Below are positions 14,220 to 22,653 of a stretch of DNA of 37,525 nt, piece after piece. Origin of the DNA: a virus. The stretch covers positions 1 to 37,525 of the IMG/VR virus record IMGVR_UViG_3300022204_000010. The stretch is one strand, 5' to 3'. Under the pieces are notes generated by a model. The model was not told where the DNA came from. It worked only from the letters and a program-made list of their open reading frames with translations, and did not search any database. Numbering within the stretch: position 1 is the stretch's first letter; the number at the start of each line of letters is the position of its first letter. The position numbers and the translations under genes are program-made.

Positions 14220-15205
14220 TGAAAAGGGAGTCTCCTTATTCTTCACATAGATTTGTCAGGGAGTTACAATATGCCTGGACATTGCATTTTTTAAATTTAC
14301 AATACGCAATGTTAGGAAATTCCGACAGGTCAATTTTGATTGAAAAAGGCTTCCTTTCCGGTTTGAAAAATATTTTCGGCGGGATTCGGGAAAAGTTTTT
14401 TGGTTCATTGCTGAAAACACCCGAATTCCACGGAGATTCTATTTCAATAAATATTGATTCTGAATTTGATTATTCACTTTATAAAAAAGATATAAAGAAA
14501 CTTGAATTCCCTGAAGGGACAGTCCAGCGGGATCAATTGGAAGAAGCGGACCAGGCCATTTTTGATTTTTTTGCCCATGACTGGAATCAGATATATGAAG
14601 AACACCGCGAAAAGGCCTCATTGATCGGATATATTGCCGAATACATGACAGGGAACGGATATTCTGAAGATGATATAAAAGATATGTCGATCCCTGAATT
14701 ATCAAATGCCTATTCAGAAAATTTTGAAGCTCCTGGAATTGATGAAATTGAAAATATGTCTGAAGTTACCGGACTTGATAAAGACAGGCTTTACGCTTAT
14801 CTTTACGCTGAATCAAAAGGGGCTGAATGGCTTGCAATCTATGATGATGATGGAAACAGATCCGGCCGTGCCTATGAACTTATAACTAAAATGTACAGAA
14901 AACAAATTGCTGAAGCTATGTTGCGGGATGCTCCAATTTCTGAAATACGGTCAATAATGATTTCTCCGGATGATGATGAAATAAAAGAAGCCCTGGGGTT
15001 ATTTGATGACAACTTGCCGGAATTTGAAAGACGACAGCGGGAAGAAGATTATGAAGAACTTGTCAGAACACATTTAAACCGTGATATGCAACGGTTCGCC
15101 TATACCGAAACAATGATTAATTATAATAATGGGAAACTTCTTAGAATGGCCCATGAAAGTAAAAATTCAGGCAGTCCGGTTTATGTCCGGTTCGGGAGAA
15201 TGTAA
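14219..15205 (+). CDS. MuF-type head morphogenesis protein, N-terminal part
   Basis: A 328-residue protein with its ATG overlapping the upstream stop (TGATG). The last 45 residues (LVRTHLNRDMQRFAYTETMI, then NYNNGKLLRMAHESKN...VYVRFGRM) match the central MuF segment, where R.E..R..N.G.L..A..S is followed by a strand. Normally this runs on into D..VC..C and a zinc-like HPNC motif. Here a TAA stop at 15203-15205 interrupts it, and the rest continues in the same frame in the next ORF. MuF proteins are minor head components linked to packaging. The upstream 280 residues are not recognised. Confidence 0.65.
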   Translation: MKRESPYSSHRFVRELQYAWTLHFLNLQYAMLGNSDRSILIEKGFLSGLKNIFGGIREKFFGSLLKTPEFHGDSISINIDSEFDYSLYKKDIKKLEFPEGTVQRDQLEEADQAIFDFFAHDWNQIYEEHREKASLIGYIAEYMTGNGYSEDDIKDMSIPELSNAYSENFEAPGIDEIENMSEVTGLDKDRLYAYLYAESKGAEWLAIYDDDGNRSGRAYELITKMYRKQIAEAMLRDAPISEIRSIMISPDDDEIKEALGLFDDNLPEFERRQREEDYEELVRTHLNRDMQRFAYTETMINYNNGKLLRMAHESKNSGSPVYVRFGRM

Positions 15206-15691
15206 ATGCCAGATCCGGTAATATGCGATAAATGCCTTGAATACGAAAATAAAATTGCCCGTCTTTTTACGACATTTGAAGAGTTACAGGAATCCGGATT
15301 GTGGGCCGGGGACGATCAAATTCAGGGAGATCCGGTAACTACTATTGCTGTATGGATAGGGAAAACAAATGCAGAACGTGGGAGTATGAAAAATTGGTGG
15401 TTTTGTTGTCCCGCACACCCGAACTGTTCCCATATTTATATTATATATTTTCCCAGCGATTCGGAAAATATTTCAGCTGAAGACAGGGAAGAAATCTGGG
15501 GAGCTTTTGGCCTTGTTTCACCTGAAGAAGATATTGAAGATGTCGAAAAAGGGAATTTCCATTCAGGATTCTGGACTGAAAATAATTGTAGCTGCGGTTC
15601 TTCTCATTTTTATGAAAATGACTTTTCCGATAGTTTAGAATGGTTTGATAATTACATTGAAAATAGATTAAAAAAGGATATAATTAAATGA
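15206..15691 (+). CDS. MuF-type protein, C-terminal part split off by a stop codon
   Basis: A 161-residue protein whose ATG directly abuts the upstream TAA, in the same frame. It begins MPDPVICDKC and has WWFCCPAHPNCSHIYI at about 72-87. VC..C and PAHPNC are the metal-binding motifs that normally end a MuF domain, so this looks like the missing half of the preceding protein. A second C-terminal Cys pair (NNCSCGSSHFYEND) is extra. No separate Shine-Dalgarno sequence is obvious, so it is probably translated by reinitiation or by readthrough of TAA. Decay of a single gene is the alternative. Confidence 0.6.
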   Translation: MPDPVICDKCLEYENKIARLFTTFEELQESGLWAGDDQIQGDPVTTIAVWIGKTNAERGSMKNWWFCCPAHPNCSHIYIIYFPSDSENISAEDREEIWGAFGLVSPEEDIEDVEKGNFHSGFWTENNCSCGSSHFYENDFSDSLEWFDNYIENRLKKDIIK

Positions 15692-15933
15692 GCATTGTTT
15701 TCACTGGAAAAATTAAAAAATATATTCCATTCGACGAAAAATTAAAAAAAGGCGGTTACGGATTCATTGAAGGTCCGGACAGAAAGGAATATTTTTTCAA
15801 TATACATCATTCCGAATTAAAAGAAATGGAACACCTTATAGGGCTGGAAGTTGAATTCTGTACACGGGAAGGATTCGACAAAACCAAAAACAAGACTACC
15901 ATTCAGGCAACCGGAGTAAAAGCAGCAAAATGA
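15688..15933 (+). CDS. Cold-shock-domain-like small protein
   Basis: An 81-residue protein with ATGA overlaps on both sides. GKIKKYIP...GGYGFIEGPDRKEYFFN, then IGLEVEF and ATGVKA, follow the cold-shock OB-fold order (G.IK.....GYGFI....EYFFH, then G..V.F, then A..V). The classic RNP2 VFVH is replaced by EYFFNIHHS. It would bind single-stranded nucleic acid. Its presence inside a head-gene operon is odd and suggests it regulates or accompanies late mRNAs, or is packaged. Confidence 0.6.
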   Translation: MSIVFTGKIKKYIPFDEKLKKGGYGFIEGPDRKEYFFNIHHSELKEMEHLIGLEVEFCTREGFDKTKNKTTIQATGVKAAK

Positions 15934-17060
15934 AAAAGCACGGTTCCGGCGGGGAAACCCCGTTTCCCATTCAAACAAAACCGAACCTTTTCACACCTTT
16001 AACAAATGAAGAAGTTATAAATCGACGCGGGGAATCAGCTTTCTGGTTCCGGATGTCCCCTTGCCCTTGCCCACGGGAAGAAATCACAAATGATTGTAAA
16101 TTCTGTATGGAAGGCCAGGTCAGAACATTCCAGGACGATTTGTTAATTCAGGAAGAAGTTTCCTATAAAATCAAAGGGAATAAAATCTATGTCAGATATG
16201 GACCAATCAAGGAAATCAAAAGAGCCGTTCTCTATTCCAGGGGAAAAAGCATTGATCTGGAAATAAAATCAATCCATGAAGATTATTTTACCGTTACGGA
16301 TATTATGCCATATTACAACCAGATAGAAATTGATTATGTCGTGGATCTTGTCGAAACAGAACAGATTGAATTCAGCGGGAAAAATCAATTTGAAATTTTT
16401 CCTGAAATCGGTGACAAATATATAATTGGAGTAAATGAACTTTATAAAATAAATATTGAAGATGAAAAGGAAGTCCCTGAAGAAATAAAATACAGATCTT
16501 TTAACCTAAAAGGAATCACGCTTGAAAGCAGAGCTTCATTCGGTAAATACAGAGCAGTTATTAAAACACTCAATCCGGTTAAAATAGCATACAAAACATT
16601 CACAGTTGAAAAAAGGAAAGGGCTTGATCCTTCTCAAATTGAACTTGCTTCAGGTGAAATGATGGCCGTTATGGGATCTGGCTATAAAATGGGAGAAGGC
16701 GATATAATAACACTTACAAAGTCAACGGCCAGACATTCACAATATATTGCCTTTAAAACCGGCGATTATGACAGGGTTCCTTATTCTCCAATTGCAGACA
16801 TAGATTCAATTTTCTCAAAAGGAAAGAACGGAATTGTTTTTCACAAAAAATATGAAGATTTTATTGTTTTTGGCGATTCACAAATACAATGGCTTTCCGA
16901 TAAACCCCGAACCGGCTACACTGTCATTTATGACTATCATCCAACTTTTGTTGTTTCAGAATTCATTGAAGGTGGATCTGGGGAAAACCGCAAAAAGCCG
17001 ATGCAGTTTAAATTGAAAGTCGCTCCCAGCTTTAACGGGAGACAAGGGGAAATTAAATGA
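15930..17060 (+). CDS. Unknown virion-type protein with zinc-binding Cys cluster
   Basis: A 376-residue protein overlapping the preceding stop (ATGA). Near the N-terminus it has MSPCPCPREE...DCKFCMEGQV (about 42-64), a four-Cys cluster of the CPCP...C..C type that I recognise from phage structural genes. The rest is beta-rich with no named motif. Its place between MuF and the polyvalent protein suggests a head, neck or connector role. It lacks features of portal or major capsid proteins. Confidence 0.5.
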   Translation: MKKHGSGGETPFPIQTKPNLFTPLTNEEVINRRGESAFWFRMSPCPCPREEITNDCKFCMEGQVRTFQDDLLIQEEVSYKIKGNKIYVRYGPIKEIKRAVLYSRGKSIDLEIKSIHEDYFTVTDIMPYYNQIEIDYVVDLVETEQIEFSGKNQFEIFPEIGDKYIIGVNELYKINIEDEKEVPEEIKYRSFNLKGITLESRASFGKYRAVIKTLNPVKIAYKTFTVEKRKGLDPSQIELASGEMMAVMGSGYKMGEGDIITLTKSTARHSQYIAFKTGDYDRVPYSPIADIDSIFSKGKNGIVFHKKYEDFIVFGDSQIQWLSDKPRTGYTVIYDYHPTFVVSEFIEGGSGENRKKPMQFKLKVAPSFNGRQGEIK

Positions 17061-17449
17061 AAGTAATTAAAATGATTTTGGGACCAGTCGTAAACTTCTG
17101 GGGTTCAATAGTGTTCCGCTACCAAATGGATAAATTGGCAAGAGAACTTTTCAAAAACAGAATGGTTCTAAAGGCTTCTTCAGCTTTGCCGGTTATGATT
17201 GTTCACTATGATAAATCAATAATTGATGCTGCAAATGTTTACGAAATTTCACCACAAATTGAAAAAATGATTTCAGAACCGTTTAAGAAAATTCATGGCT
17301 ATCCGCCAGCGGTTATGATGATGCCATTCGGAATGACTTTTTCTTCAGTGAACTGGAATAACTTTGTCGATCTTCTTAATACAGAACAGAGAACTGAAAT
17401 TCAAAACGCTTTATACAGGAAAAAGGGAAAAATCATAACCCTGGATTAA
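17057..17449 (+). CDS. Hypothetical head-region protein
   Basis: A 130-residue protein overlapping the preceding stop (ATGA). It has an amphipathic N-terminus (MILGPVVNFWGSIVFRYQ), basic middle, and a Met/Pro-rich stretch (GYPPAVMMMPFGMTF). It does not look like an integral membrane protein overall. Position suggests a virion or assembly function. No family recognised. Confidence 0.5.
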   Translation: MKVIKMILGPVVNFWGSIVFRYQMDKLARELFKNRMVLKASSALPVMIVHYDKSIIDAANVYEISPQIEKMISEPFKKIHGYPPAVMMMPFGMTFSSVNWNNFVDLLNTEQRTEIQNALYRKKGKIITLD

Positions 17450-17453
17450 AAAC

Positions 17454-19832
17454 ATGGAAAATACGGTTGAAATAAATTTTGATTACTCTGAAAACCTTTT
17501 GAATAAGATACACCTGGCAATGTCGAAAATTGATCCGGCTTGGCAGGAATACGCCATGAAAGGCGATATTGAAGGAACAGTCAAACTTTCAAAATTACTT
17601 TTGGCCGGTTTTAAATGGGTTTCAAAAAGCAATAATCTTGAATTCGATGATTCCCAGAAAAACACACTATCCGGCTTCATGAAACAACTTGGAGCCGGAA
17701 CAATTGCCGAATTTCTTAAATCTGGACCTGAAGAAGAAACTGAAGAAAAACCCGAAGAAGAAGATGTTCAAAAAGCGGAATTATCTGAAGCAATGAAGCA
17801 GGCCGGAAATTATAAAAAGAAGCATGTTCGGGTTCATGGATTTGATATTGCAATTGAAAATAAAAAAAATTCATTCAGATCCGGAATGGACAGGAACGGG
17901 AAAGAATGGAAAACGAAAATATATTTTGATTATGGGTATATAAAAAGGACTGAAGGGGCAGACGGGGACCATTTGGATGTTTTTATTGGAAACGATAAAA
18001 AATCAGAAATAATTTTCATTGTAAACCAGGTCGATCCAAAAACGCAAAAATTTGATGAACATAAAATAATGTTTTGCTTCCCAGATTCGGAATCAGCGAA
18101 AAAGGGATATTTGAAAAATTATGAAAGGGGCTGGAAAGGCCTGGGTTCCGTGATCCCTTTAACCCTGGACCAATTCAGGGAATGGATTGAAAAGGGCAGC
18201 CAGAAGCATGAACTGAAAAATGTAAAAATCAGTTTTATGAAATCGGATCTTGCAAAAGTGAAAAATGAAATGAATGAAAGCATGGAAATAACCAAAGCAT
18301 TCATTGAATCAGGAAAGAAAGATATAAAAGATATTGTAAAATCAACTTTGATTGAAATTCAGAAAGGCGGGAAACGGCGACAGGACGGCGAAACATGGAC
18401 CCAGCCTTCCGGAAGAAGAGTCAAAAAAACAGGCGGGAAAATTATTCCTGTTTCTGAAGGCCGGAAAAAAGCCGGATCTTCTGAAGGGAAACCGGAGAAA
18501 AAAGCAGAAAAGCCGGAATCTTCAGATAAAAAAAGCATTTATGACACGGTTCTTTCTCTTTTTAAAAAGGGAGAAATAAAAGGGGACACAAAGAAGCCCG
18601 AAAAAGCCGAAAAACAGCCCACGGAAGCCCAGGAGAAGCCCAGCAAGCAAACTGAAGGGAATGGAAAGGATACGGCCGAAAAAAGCCCTGAACAGGATTC
18701 TAAAGGCGTTCCTGAAGCAAAAGGGAAGGGAATTTCCGTCCCCGCGGACATTCCATTTAAAGAAATCAAGATTCAGGAACAGTACACGGATAAAAAGGAT
18801 TTTGACAAACAGCAAATCGAAACCCTGAAAAACAGAATTCTTGAAAATGGCTATGATCCGGCCTTTCCGATCATGGTTGACCAACAAAAAGGAGCCTGGA
18901 CGGTTGTTGCCGGTCATCATAGATATATTGCAGTTGCCCAGCTGATAACCGAAGGAAAACTTCCAGGAGATTTTAAAATCCCAGTAGTGACAAAGGAATT
19001 TGCAACAGACAATGATCGGATTGCTGCCCAGGTTGCCGAAAATCAAAGGCGGAACGTCCTTCCAACGGATGAATCAAAAGCCTATGGGAAAATGCTGAAA
19101 AATGGATGGGATGCAAAGCGGATTTCAAAAGAACTTGGAAAAACAACAGGGGAAGTAAATCGTCGCCTTGCCCTGAATAATCTTGAAAAGGATCTTTTTC
19201 AGTTGGTTTCCAGAAAAGACAAATCCCTTCCGCTGGGAGTAGCTGAAGCAATCGGAACGGCCGGAAAGGATGCAAATGGAAATCCGGATCATTCCCTTCA
19301 GCTGAAAGCCTTTAAATGGTATGCAGAGAATCGATCAAAATATCCTGGCCGTGGTCCTTCAGCGGTTCAATCATATATGAAAGATGTTCAGTCCGATGGA
19401 TTCGCAAATATGGATTTTGATTCAGTTGCAACAGACATTCAAAAAGAAGCAATGCGGACAATAGGTTCAACAGATCGGGCAATTGCAAATAAAAAAATGA
19501 TAGATGGAATGATCGATAATTTAATGAAATCGTATCAAAGGATTTTGGGAGAAAATATCAATTCCATTAATCCGGAAACTATAAAAGAACTGGCTGCTTC
19601 CCTTGCCGTTTCAGGCGGTAAAGCAGGGGCAAGCCCGGTCATGAGTAAACTGGATGCTGTAATTTACGATCTATCAAAAATCAAGGAATCAATCAGTCAA
19701 AAAATGGCAGAAATTGAGTCGGATTCTCAGACACCTATGATGTTCGGGCTTGCAAAGTCAACACTGTATCAGACAATTGGATTAATAGATAAATTCACTG
19801 AATTTAAAAATGAAATTGGAGTAACAAAATGA
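17454..19832 (+). CDS. Polyvalent protein: pyrophosphatase-like domain plus ParB domain
   Basis: A 792-residue protein. Residues about 121-250 form the inorganic-pyrophosphatase-like domain of phage polyvalent proteins (KKHVRVHGFDIAIEN, KTKIYFDYGYIKRTEGADGD, HLDVFIG). Residues 286-335 hold IVKSTL and a small basic beta module (KGGKRRQDGETWTQPSGRRV). A Pro/Lys/Glu linker (340-425) follows. A ParB domain covers about 430-560 (VVAGHHRYIAV, then QVAENQRRNVLP) with a helix-turn-helix (DAKRISKELGKTTGEVNRRL). A helical tail completes it. Polyvalent proteins are thought to be packaged and injected with DNA to counter host defences. Spacing to the upstream gene is 4 nt. Confidence 0.75.
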   Translation: MENTVEINFDYSENLLNKIHLAMSKIDPAWQEYAMKGDIEGTVKLSKLLLAGFKWVSKSNNLEFDDSQKNTLSGFMKQLGAGTIAEFLKSGPEEETEEKPEEEDVQKAELSEAMKQAGNYKKKHVRVHGFDIAIENKKNSFRSGMDRNGKEWKTKIYFDYGYIKRTEGADGDHLDVFIGNDKKSEIIFIVNQVDPKTQKFDEHKIMFCFPDSESAKKGYLKNYERGWKGLGSVIPLTLDQFREWIEKGSQKHELKNVKISFMKSDLAKVKNEMNESMEITKAFIESGKKDIKDIVKSTLIEIQKGGKRRQDGETWTQPSGRRVKKTGGKIIPVSEGRKKAGSSEGKPEKKAEKPESSDKKSIYDTVLSLFKKGEIKGDTKKPEKAEKQPTEAQEKPSKQTEGNGKDTAEKSPEQDSKGVPEAKGKGISVPADIPFKEIKIQEQYTDKKDFDKQQIETLKNRILENGYDPAFPIMVDQQKGAWTVVAGHHRYIAVAQLITEGKLPGDFKIPVVTKEFATDNDRIAAQVAENQRRNVLPTDESKAYGKMLKNGWDAKRISKELGKTTGEVNRRLALNNLEKDLFQLVSRKDKSLPLGVAEAIGTAGKDANGNPDHSLQLKAFKWYAENRSKYPGRGPSAVQSYMKDVQSDGFANMDFDSVATDIQKEAMRTIGSTDRAIANKKMIDGMIDNLMKSYQRILGENINSINPETIKELAASLAVSGGKAGASPVMSKLDAVIYDLSKIKESISQKMAEIESDSQTPMMFGLAKSTLYQTIGLIDKFTEFKNEIGVTK

Positions 19833-20062
19833 GTAACGGAACAGAAAATTTTCACCTGGGGATGCACCCAGAACTTTTAAAATTAAGGGCAGTTATAACG
19901 GAATCACTTGCATTCGGCCAGCTGAAGCACGAAACTTTTGATAATGTCTTTAAAGAGATAAATAGCACTTATGTTCATGAAGATCTTTTAATGGATTTCA
20001 TTTCAAAACGTAATCTTAGAGCAGAATTTGAACAGTTTTGTTCTATGAATGAAATGGAATAA
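19829..20062 (+). CDS. Small hypothetical protein
   Basis: A 77-residue acidic-to-neutral protein (MSNGTENFHLGMHPELLKLR...), predicted mostly helical, overlapping the polyvalent gene stop (ATGA). Translational coupling suggests it works with that protein. No recognised family or motif. Confidence 0.5.
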   Translation: MSNGTENFHLGMHPELLKLRAVITESLAFGQLKHETFDNVFKEINSTYVHEDLLMDFISKRNLRAEFEQFCSMNEME

Positions 20063-20072
20063 AGGTGTTTTT

Positions 20073-20630
20073 ATGATTTCAATACTACATTATATCAAAC
20101 TTTTAATAATTTCTCAAATAAATGTCGAGGCTTTGAATATTGCTATTTTCAGGGTAAATTTAAGGAACAGAAGAAGCGACAAGGAAAAGGACCGCAAGCA
20201 CCAGGAAGAATTGAAAAGCAAGGATGCCATTCATTCAAGGGAAACATTCCTTTTAAAAAAGGAGCATAAAGAACAGCGGGAACAGGATGCTGCCAAATAT
20301 CAGATCCAGATAAAAACAGCCAAAAAACTTCATAAAGAAAATGAACAACAGGCTAAATATTTAAGAAAGGAAATAGAAAAAGTTACCATAATAAAGCATT
20401 ATTTGGAATATCTTCAGAATAACTTGGTTCAATCAAAACATGAAGTTATTAGAACTGTTTCAAAAATTGATGATGTCCTTATTGGAAAAAATATAGATGA
20501 TTATAAAGCGGAATTGAAAGTCTTAATTAGTAATCATGAACCAGACAAACCAAAAAAAGAAAAAGATGCAAATGTTTCACTTGTCCCCGAAACCCTTCCC
20601 ATTCGGGAAGTTTTTTCAGAGTCAAAATAA
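20073..20630 (+). CDS. Coiled-coil protein with N-terminal hydrophobic segment
   Basis: 185 residues when started at ATG 20073, which has AAAGGTG at a good distance; an in-frame ATG at 20049 overlaps the previous gene. Residues 1-20 are hydrophobic (MISILHYIKLLIISQINVEA) and could be a membrane anchor. Residues about 35-125 form a highly charged coiled coil (KDRKHQEELKSKDAIHSRE). It ends the plus-strand head operon before a terminator. Function unknown. Confidence 0.55.
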   Translation: MISILHYIKLLIISQINVEALNIAIFRVNLRNRRSDKEKDRKHQEELKSKDAIHSRETFLLKKEHKEQREQDAAKYQIQIKTAKKLHKENEQQAKYLRKEIEKVTIIKHYLEYLQNNLVQSKHEVIRTVSKIDDVLIGKNIDDYKAELKVLISNHEPDKPKKEKDANVSLVPETLPIREVFSESK

Positions 20631-20716
20631 TTTTACCATTTTCCGACAGGGCAAGATTGAGAAGTAATTTTCGTTTTTGCCCTTACGAAACAAAAGCAAG
20701 ATGAACACTGTTCAAA

Positions 20717-20760
20717 GCCTGGAATATGCTTCCATAATAAAGGACATTCCAGGCAAATTT
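20717..20760 (+). terminator. Terminator between convergent operons
   Basis: A perfect 9-bp stem GCCTGGAAT (20717-20725) / ATTCCAGGC (20746-20754) with a 20-nt loop, then AAATTTTT. It ends the plus-strand operon. The minus-strand fibre operon ends at 20782 just beyond, so it may serve both. A second weaker pairing GGGCAA/TTGCCC lies at 20649-20682. The 150-nt gap holds no other gene. Confidence 0.6.
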
Positions 20761-20781
20761 TTAAACGATTTTCAGAATTTT

Positions 20782-21156
20782 TCATGAATAAAATTGCCCA
20801 GAAACTTCATAGCTTCCCAAATATGTCCACTGATTGAATTCATATTTATATCTGTCATAAATAGTAAACCAATTTGAAACATAACAAGTTTTGCATAAAC
20901 CGTCTTCTTGACAGCTTCTCGTCCCAGCCCCGCCAAGGTTTACGTCACATCCAGTTGAATACCCAGGGGAACAACTTGTATTCTCAAGACACCAATGATC
21001 CGTTACAGTCCATGTTCTTGAATATGTTCCACAAAGAACACAATTTGTTTGAAGTCCTCCCCGATCCTCTTGACGATTCACTCTATGCCATTCGTCCCCG
21101 ACAGAATAACTACCAGACGGAAAGACATCATACCTTGTAGATCCTACATTCCCCAC
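20782..21156 (-). CDS. Cys-rich protein, probable tail fibre tip or fibre extension
   Basis: A 124-residue ORF from GTG 21156, with the frame open upstream to 21231, beyond the fibre stop codon. It is Gly/Tyr/Trp/Ser-rich with eight Cys in pairs (NCVLC, WC...SC, GC...SC, LCKTC), resembling a receptor-binding or disulphide/metal-stabilised tip. It may be expressed as a C-terminal extension of the fibre by -1 slippage at CCCTTTC (21213-21207). The joined reading VFRPF-RITPFIGPVV...WVGNVG is smooth and adds 141 residues. Separate translation from GTG would depend on the weak AGCGGA upstream. No known family. Confidence 0.5.
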   Translation of the reverse strand: MGNVGSTRYDVFPSGSYSVGDEWHRVNRQEDRGGLQTNCVLCGTYSRTWTVTDHWCLENTSCSPGYSTGCDVNLGGAGTRSCQEDGLCKTCYVSNWFTIYDRYKYEFNQWTYLGSYEVSGQFYS

Positions 21157-21200
21157 CCAATGTCCGCTGTATGGAGCAACAACGGGGCCAATGAATGGGG

Positions 21201-22055
21201 TTATGCGAAAGGGCGGAATACCCCGTCCCCTCTATCCCACCAGGCGTAATTCCCAGAAGTCCGAACCCTGAAGATAGTGTCATCATAACCCCCGTCAGGA
21301 ATGGTTCTGATAAAATTTTTACTTTGTGAAAAGTTGTAAAGAAAATTCAAAGCGTCAGTAACAGAAGCATTATCTGTAATTCCCGCGACAAGGGCAGCCA
21401 GTGAACCAATTTTCACGTCAGTTGCCATTTGTTGATTATTTATCGTATCTGCCTGGATAGTTGAACCATTCAGGCCGTCCCCTGAATTTTGAATTGTAGT
21501 TAAATATTTCAATTCTGTTAAGGCCCCGTCAGGTATTGCCCGTTTATACTGAAATAATGGGTAAAATCCTGAAGTAATTGCCGGTTCAACGGCGGTTGTT
21601 TCAAATTTTTCCCTGATTTCAAATCTATGAATTTTCCTGGAAGGACCAGTGTCCGGAGTAAAATTTCTGGTAGAAACGTCAAAATATTGTTTAATTGCCG
21701 GTTCACCCAGCTCAGTTACAAGCCGATATTCATATTTACCCCAAAGACCTGAAGGATCTGGGGTAAATGTTTTCCCTGGAAATTTGAAAATCCCATTTGT
21801 CGCAAGAATCACACCTGGTCCCAGCTCAAAAGTTGTTGAAGTTTGAGATAAAACCTTGAATCCCATGACAATCAATTCGCCAGTATTACCGATTGTCGCC
21901 TGAATTGCAGTCAGTAAGGCAGCAAAAGCGGAATCAGTTAATTCCGAACCGGCGACACGGTTCATGTCAACAGCATTCACTTGTTGAAGGACTTCTTGAT
22001 GATAGAATTTTACTTCATTCTCAGTCAGGGGTATTTCTGTAATTGTAACAGCCAT
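21201..22055 (-). CDS. Tail fibre protein
   Basis: A 284-residue protein downstream of baseplate J and tail protein I, the standard place for a fibre. The N-terminus (MAVTITEIPLTENEVKFYHQ) is an attachment-type region. The middle is beta-rich, and SIGSL-like and TDALNFLYNFSQ segments resemble fibre shaft repeats. It ends TSGNYAWWDRGDGVFRPFA. The stop TAA lies at 21203-21201, only 4 nt after a possible slippery heptamer. Receptor specificity cannot be read. Confidence 0.7.
   Translation of the reverse strand: MAVTITEIPLTENEVKFYHQEVLQQVNAVDMNRVAGSELTDSAFAALLTAIQATIGNTGELIVMGFKVLSQTSTTFELGPGVILATNGIFKFPGKTFTPDPSGLWGKYEYRLVTELGEPAIKQYFDVSTRNFTPDTGPSRKIHRFEIREKFETTAVEPAITSGFYPLFQYKRAIPDGALTELKYLTTIQNSGDGLNGSTIQADTINNQQMATDVKIGSLAALVAGITDNASVTDALNFLYNFSQSKNFIRTIPDGGYDDTIFRVRTSGNYAWWDRGDGVFRPFA
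21207..21213 (-). other. Candidate -1 ribosomal frameshift heptamer CCCTTTC
   Basis: In the fibre frame the bases read C CCT TTC, the X XXY YYZ form of a -1 slippery site. The -1 frame is open for 141 codons past the fibre stop and encodes the Cys-rich ORF. Efficiency of this heptamer is not known to me, and no strong downstream stem-loop is obvious. Confidence 0.35.
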
Positions 22056-22056
22056 T

Positions 22057-22653
22057 TTAATATTCTCCTATAAATAAAGCAGTACCGGCAGCAAGGACCC
22101 GGATTATTTTTTCAAGCTGAAGCTCGGTGATGATAGTCGGATCATCGACCAAAACATAGGTTGCGTTTCTTGGAAATGTGAAAACTGAAGAAGGATTTAT
22201 TCCGCCAGTTGTCGGATCAATTACACCCAGATCGGTCACTGAATAATCAGAAACAAAACCAATTTCATCCGAATTAAAAACATGAAAATCCGGTTCTGGG
22301 AAAATTTCAGAAACTTTCGTGATCGTTCCCAGGCTTGAAAGAACATAGCCAATAACATAACCGATAAATTCTTCATCTGTCATTCCACCAGGACGGCGAA
22401 TTCCCAGCAAAGTTGTCCATTTGTCAAGAAACCATGAATCAGCTTGATCGAAAACGGAACAATCTTTTGCATATTCCTGAAATCGTCTATGCCATTCAAT
22501 GACATTGAAAATTGCCCCTTTGTTTATATCGTTTGCATTTGTTATTACATCTAATTCCGGCCGGTCAAGATCCCCGATCAAAGCCCTGAAGACAGGTCCA
22601 GTTGGATTAAATTGCGGAAAATGTTCAAGGAAATCTTCTGCCAATAATGTCAT
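22057..22653 (-). CDS. Baseplate/tail protein I-like protein
   Basis: A 198-residue protein whose ATG overlaps the J stop (ATGA). The core FDQADSWFLDKWTTLLGIRRPGG and DEEFIGYVIGYVL matches tail protein I / Mu gp48-type proteins, where L..W...LGL.R..G.SD..YR..I describes the fold. It would bridge baseplate wedge and fibre. Gene order J, I, fibre is conserved in P2- and Mu-like tails. Confidence 0.7.
   Translation of the reverse strand: MTLLAEDFLEHFPQFNPTGPVFRALIGDLDRPELDVITNANDINKGAIFNVIEWHRRFQEYAKDCSVFDQADSWFLDKWTTLLGIRRPGGMTDEEFIGYVIGYVLSSLGTITKVSEIFPEPDFHVFNSDEIGFVSDYSVTDLGVIDPTTGGINPSSVFTFPRNATYVLVDDPTIITELQLEKIIRVLAAGTALFIGEY

Noticed and set aside
16899-16924. CCGATA-N14-TACACT match inside the 15930-17060 gene
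   Set aside because: Lies in the middle of coding sequence, is out of phase with any gene start, and codon content explains it. It serves as a reminder of the background rate for the late promoter motif.
20649-20682. GGGCAA/TTGCCC pairing as a main terminator
   Set aside because: Only 6 bp with a 22-nt loop and no T-run after it; the 20717-20760 hairpin is much better.
20701-20787. 28-codon ORF in the gap before the fibre operon
   Set aside because: Contains the whole terminator hairpin, has no good ribosome site and no recognisable composition.
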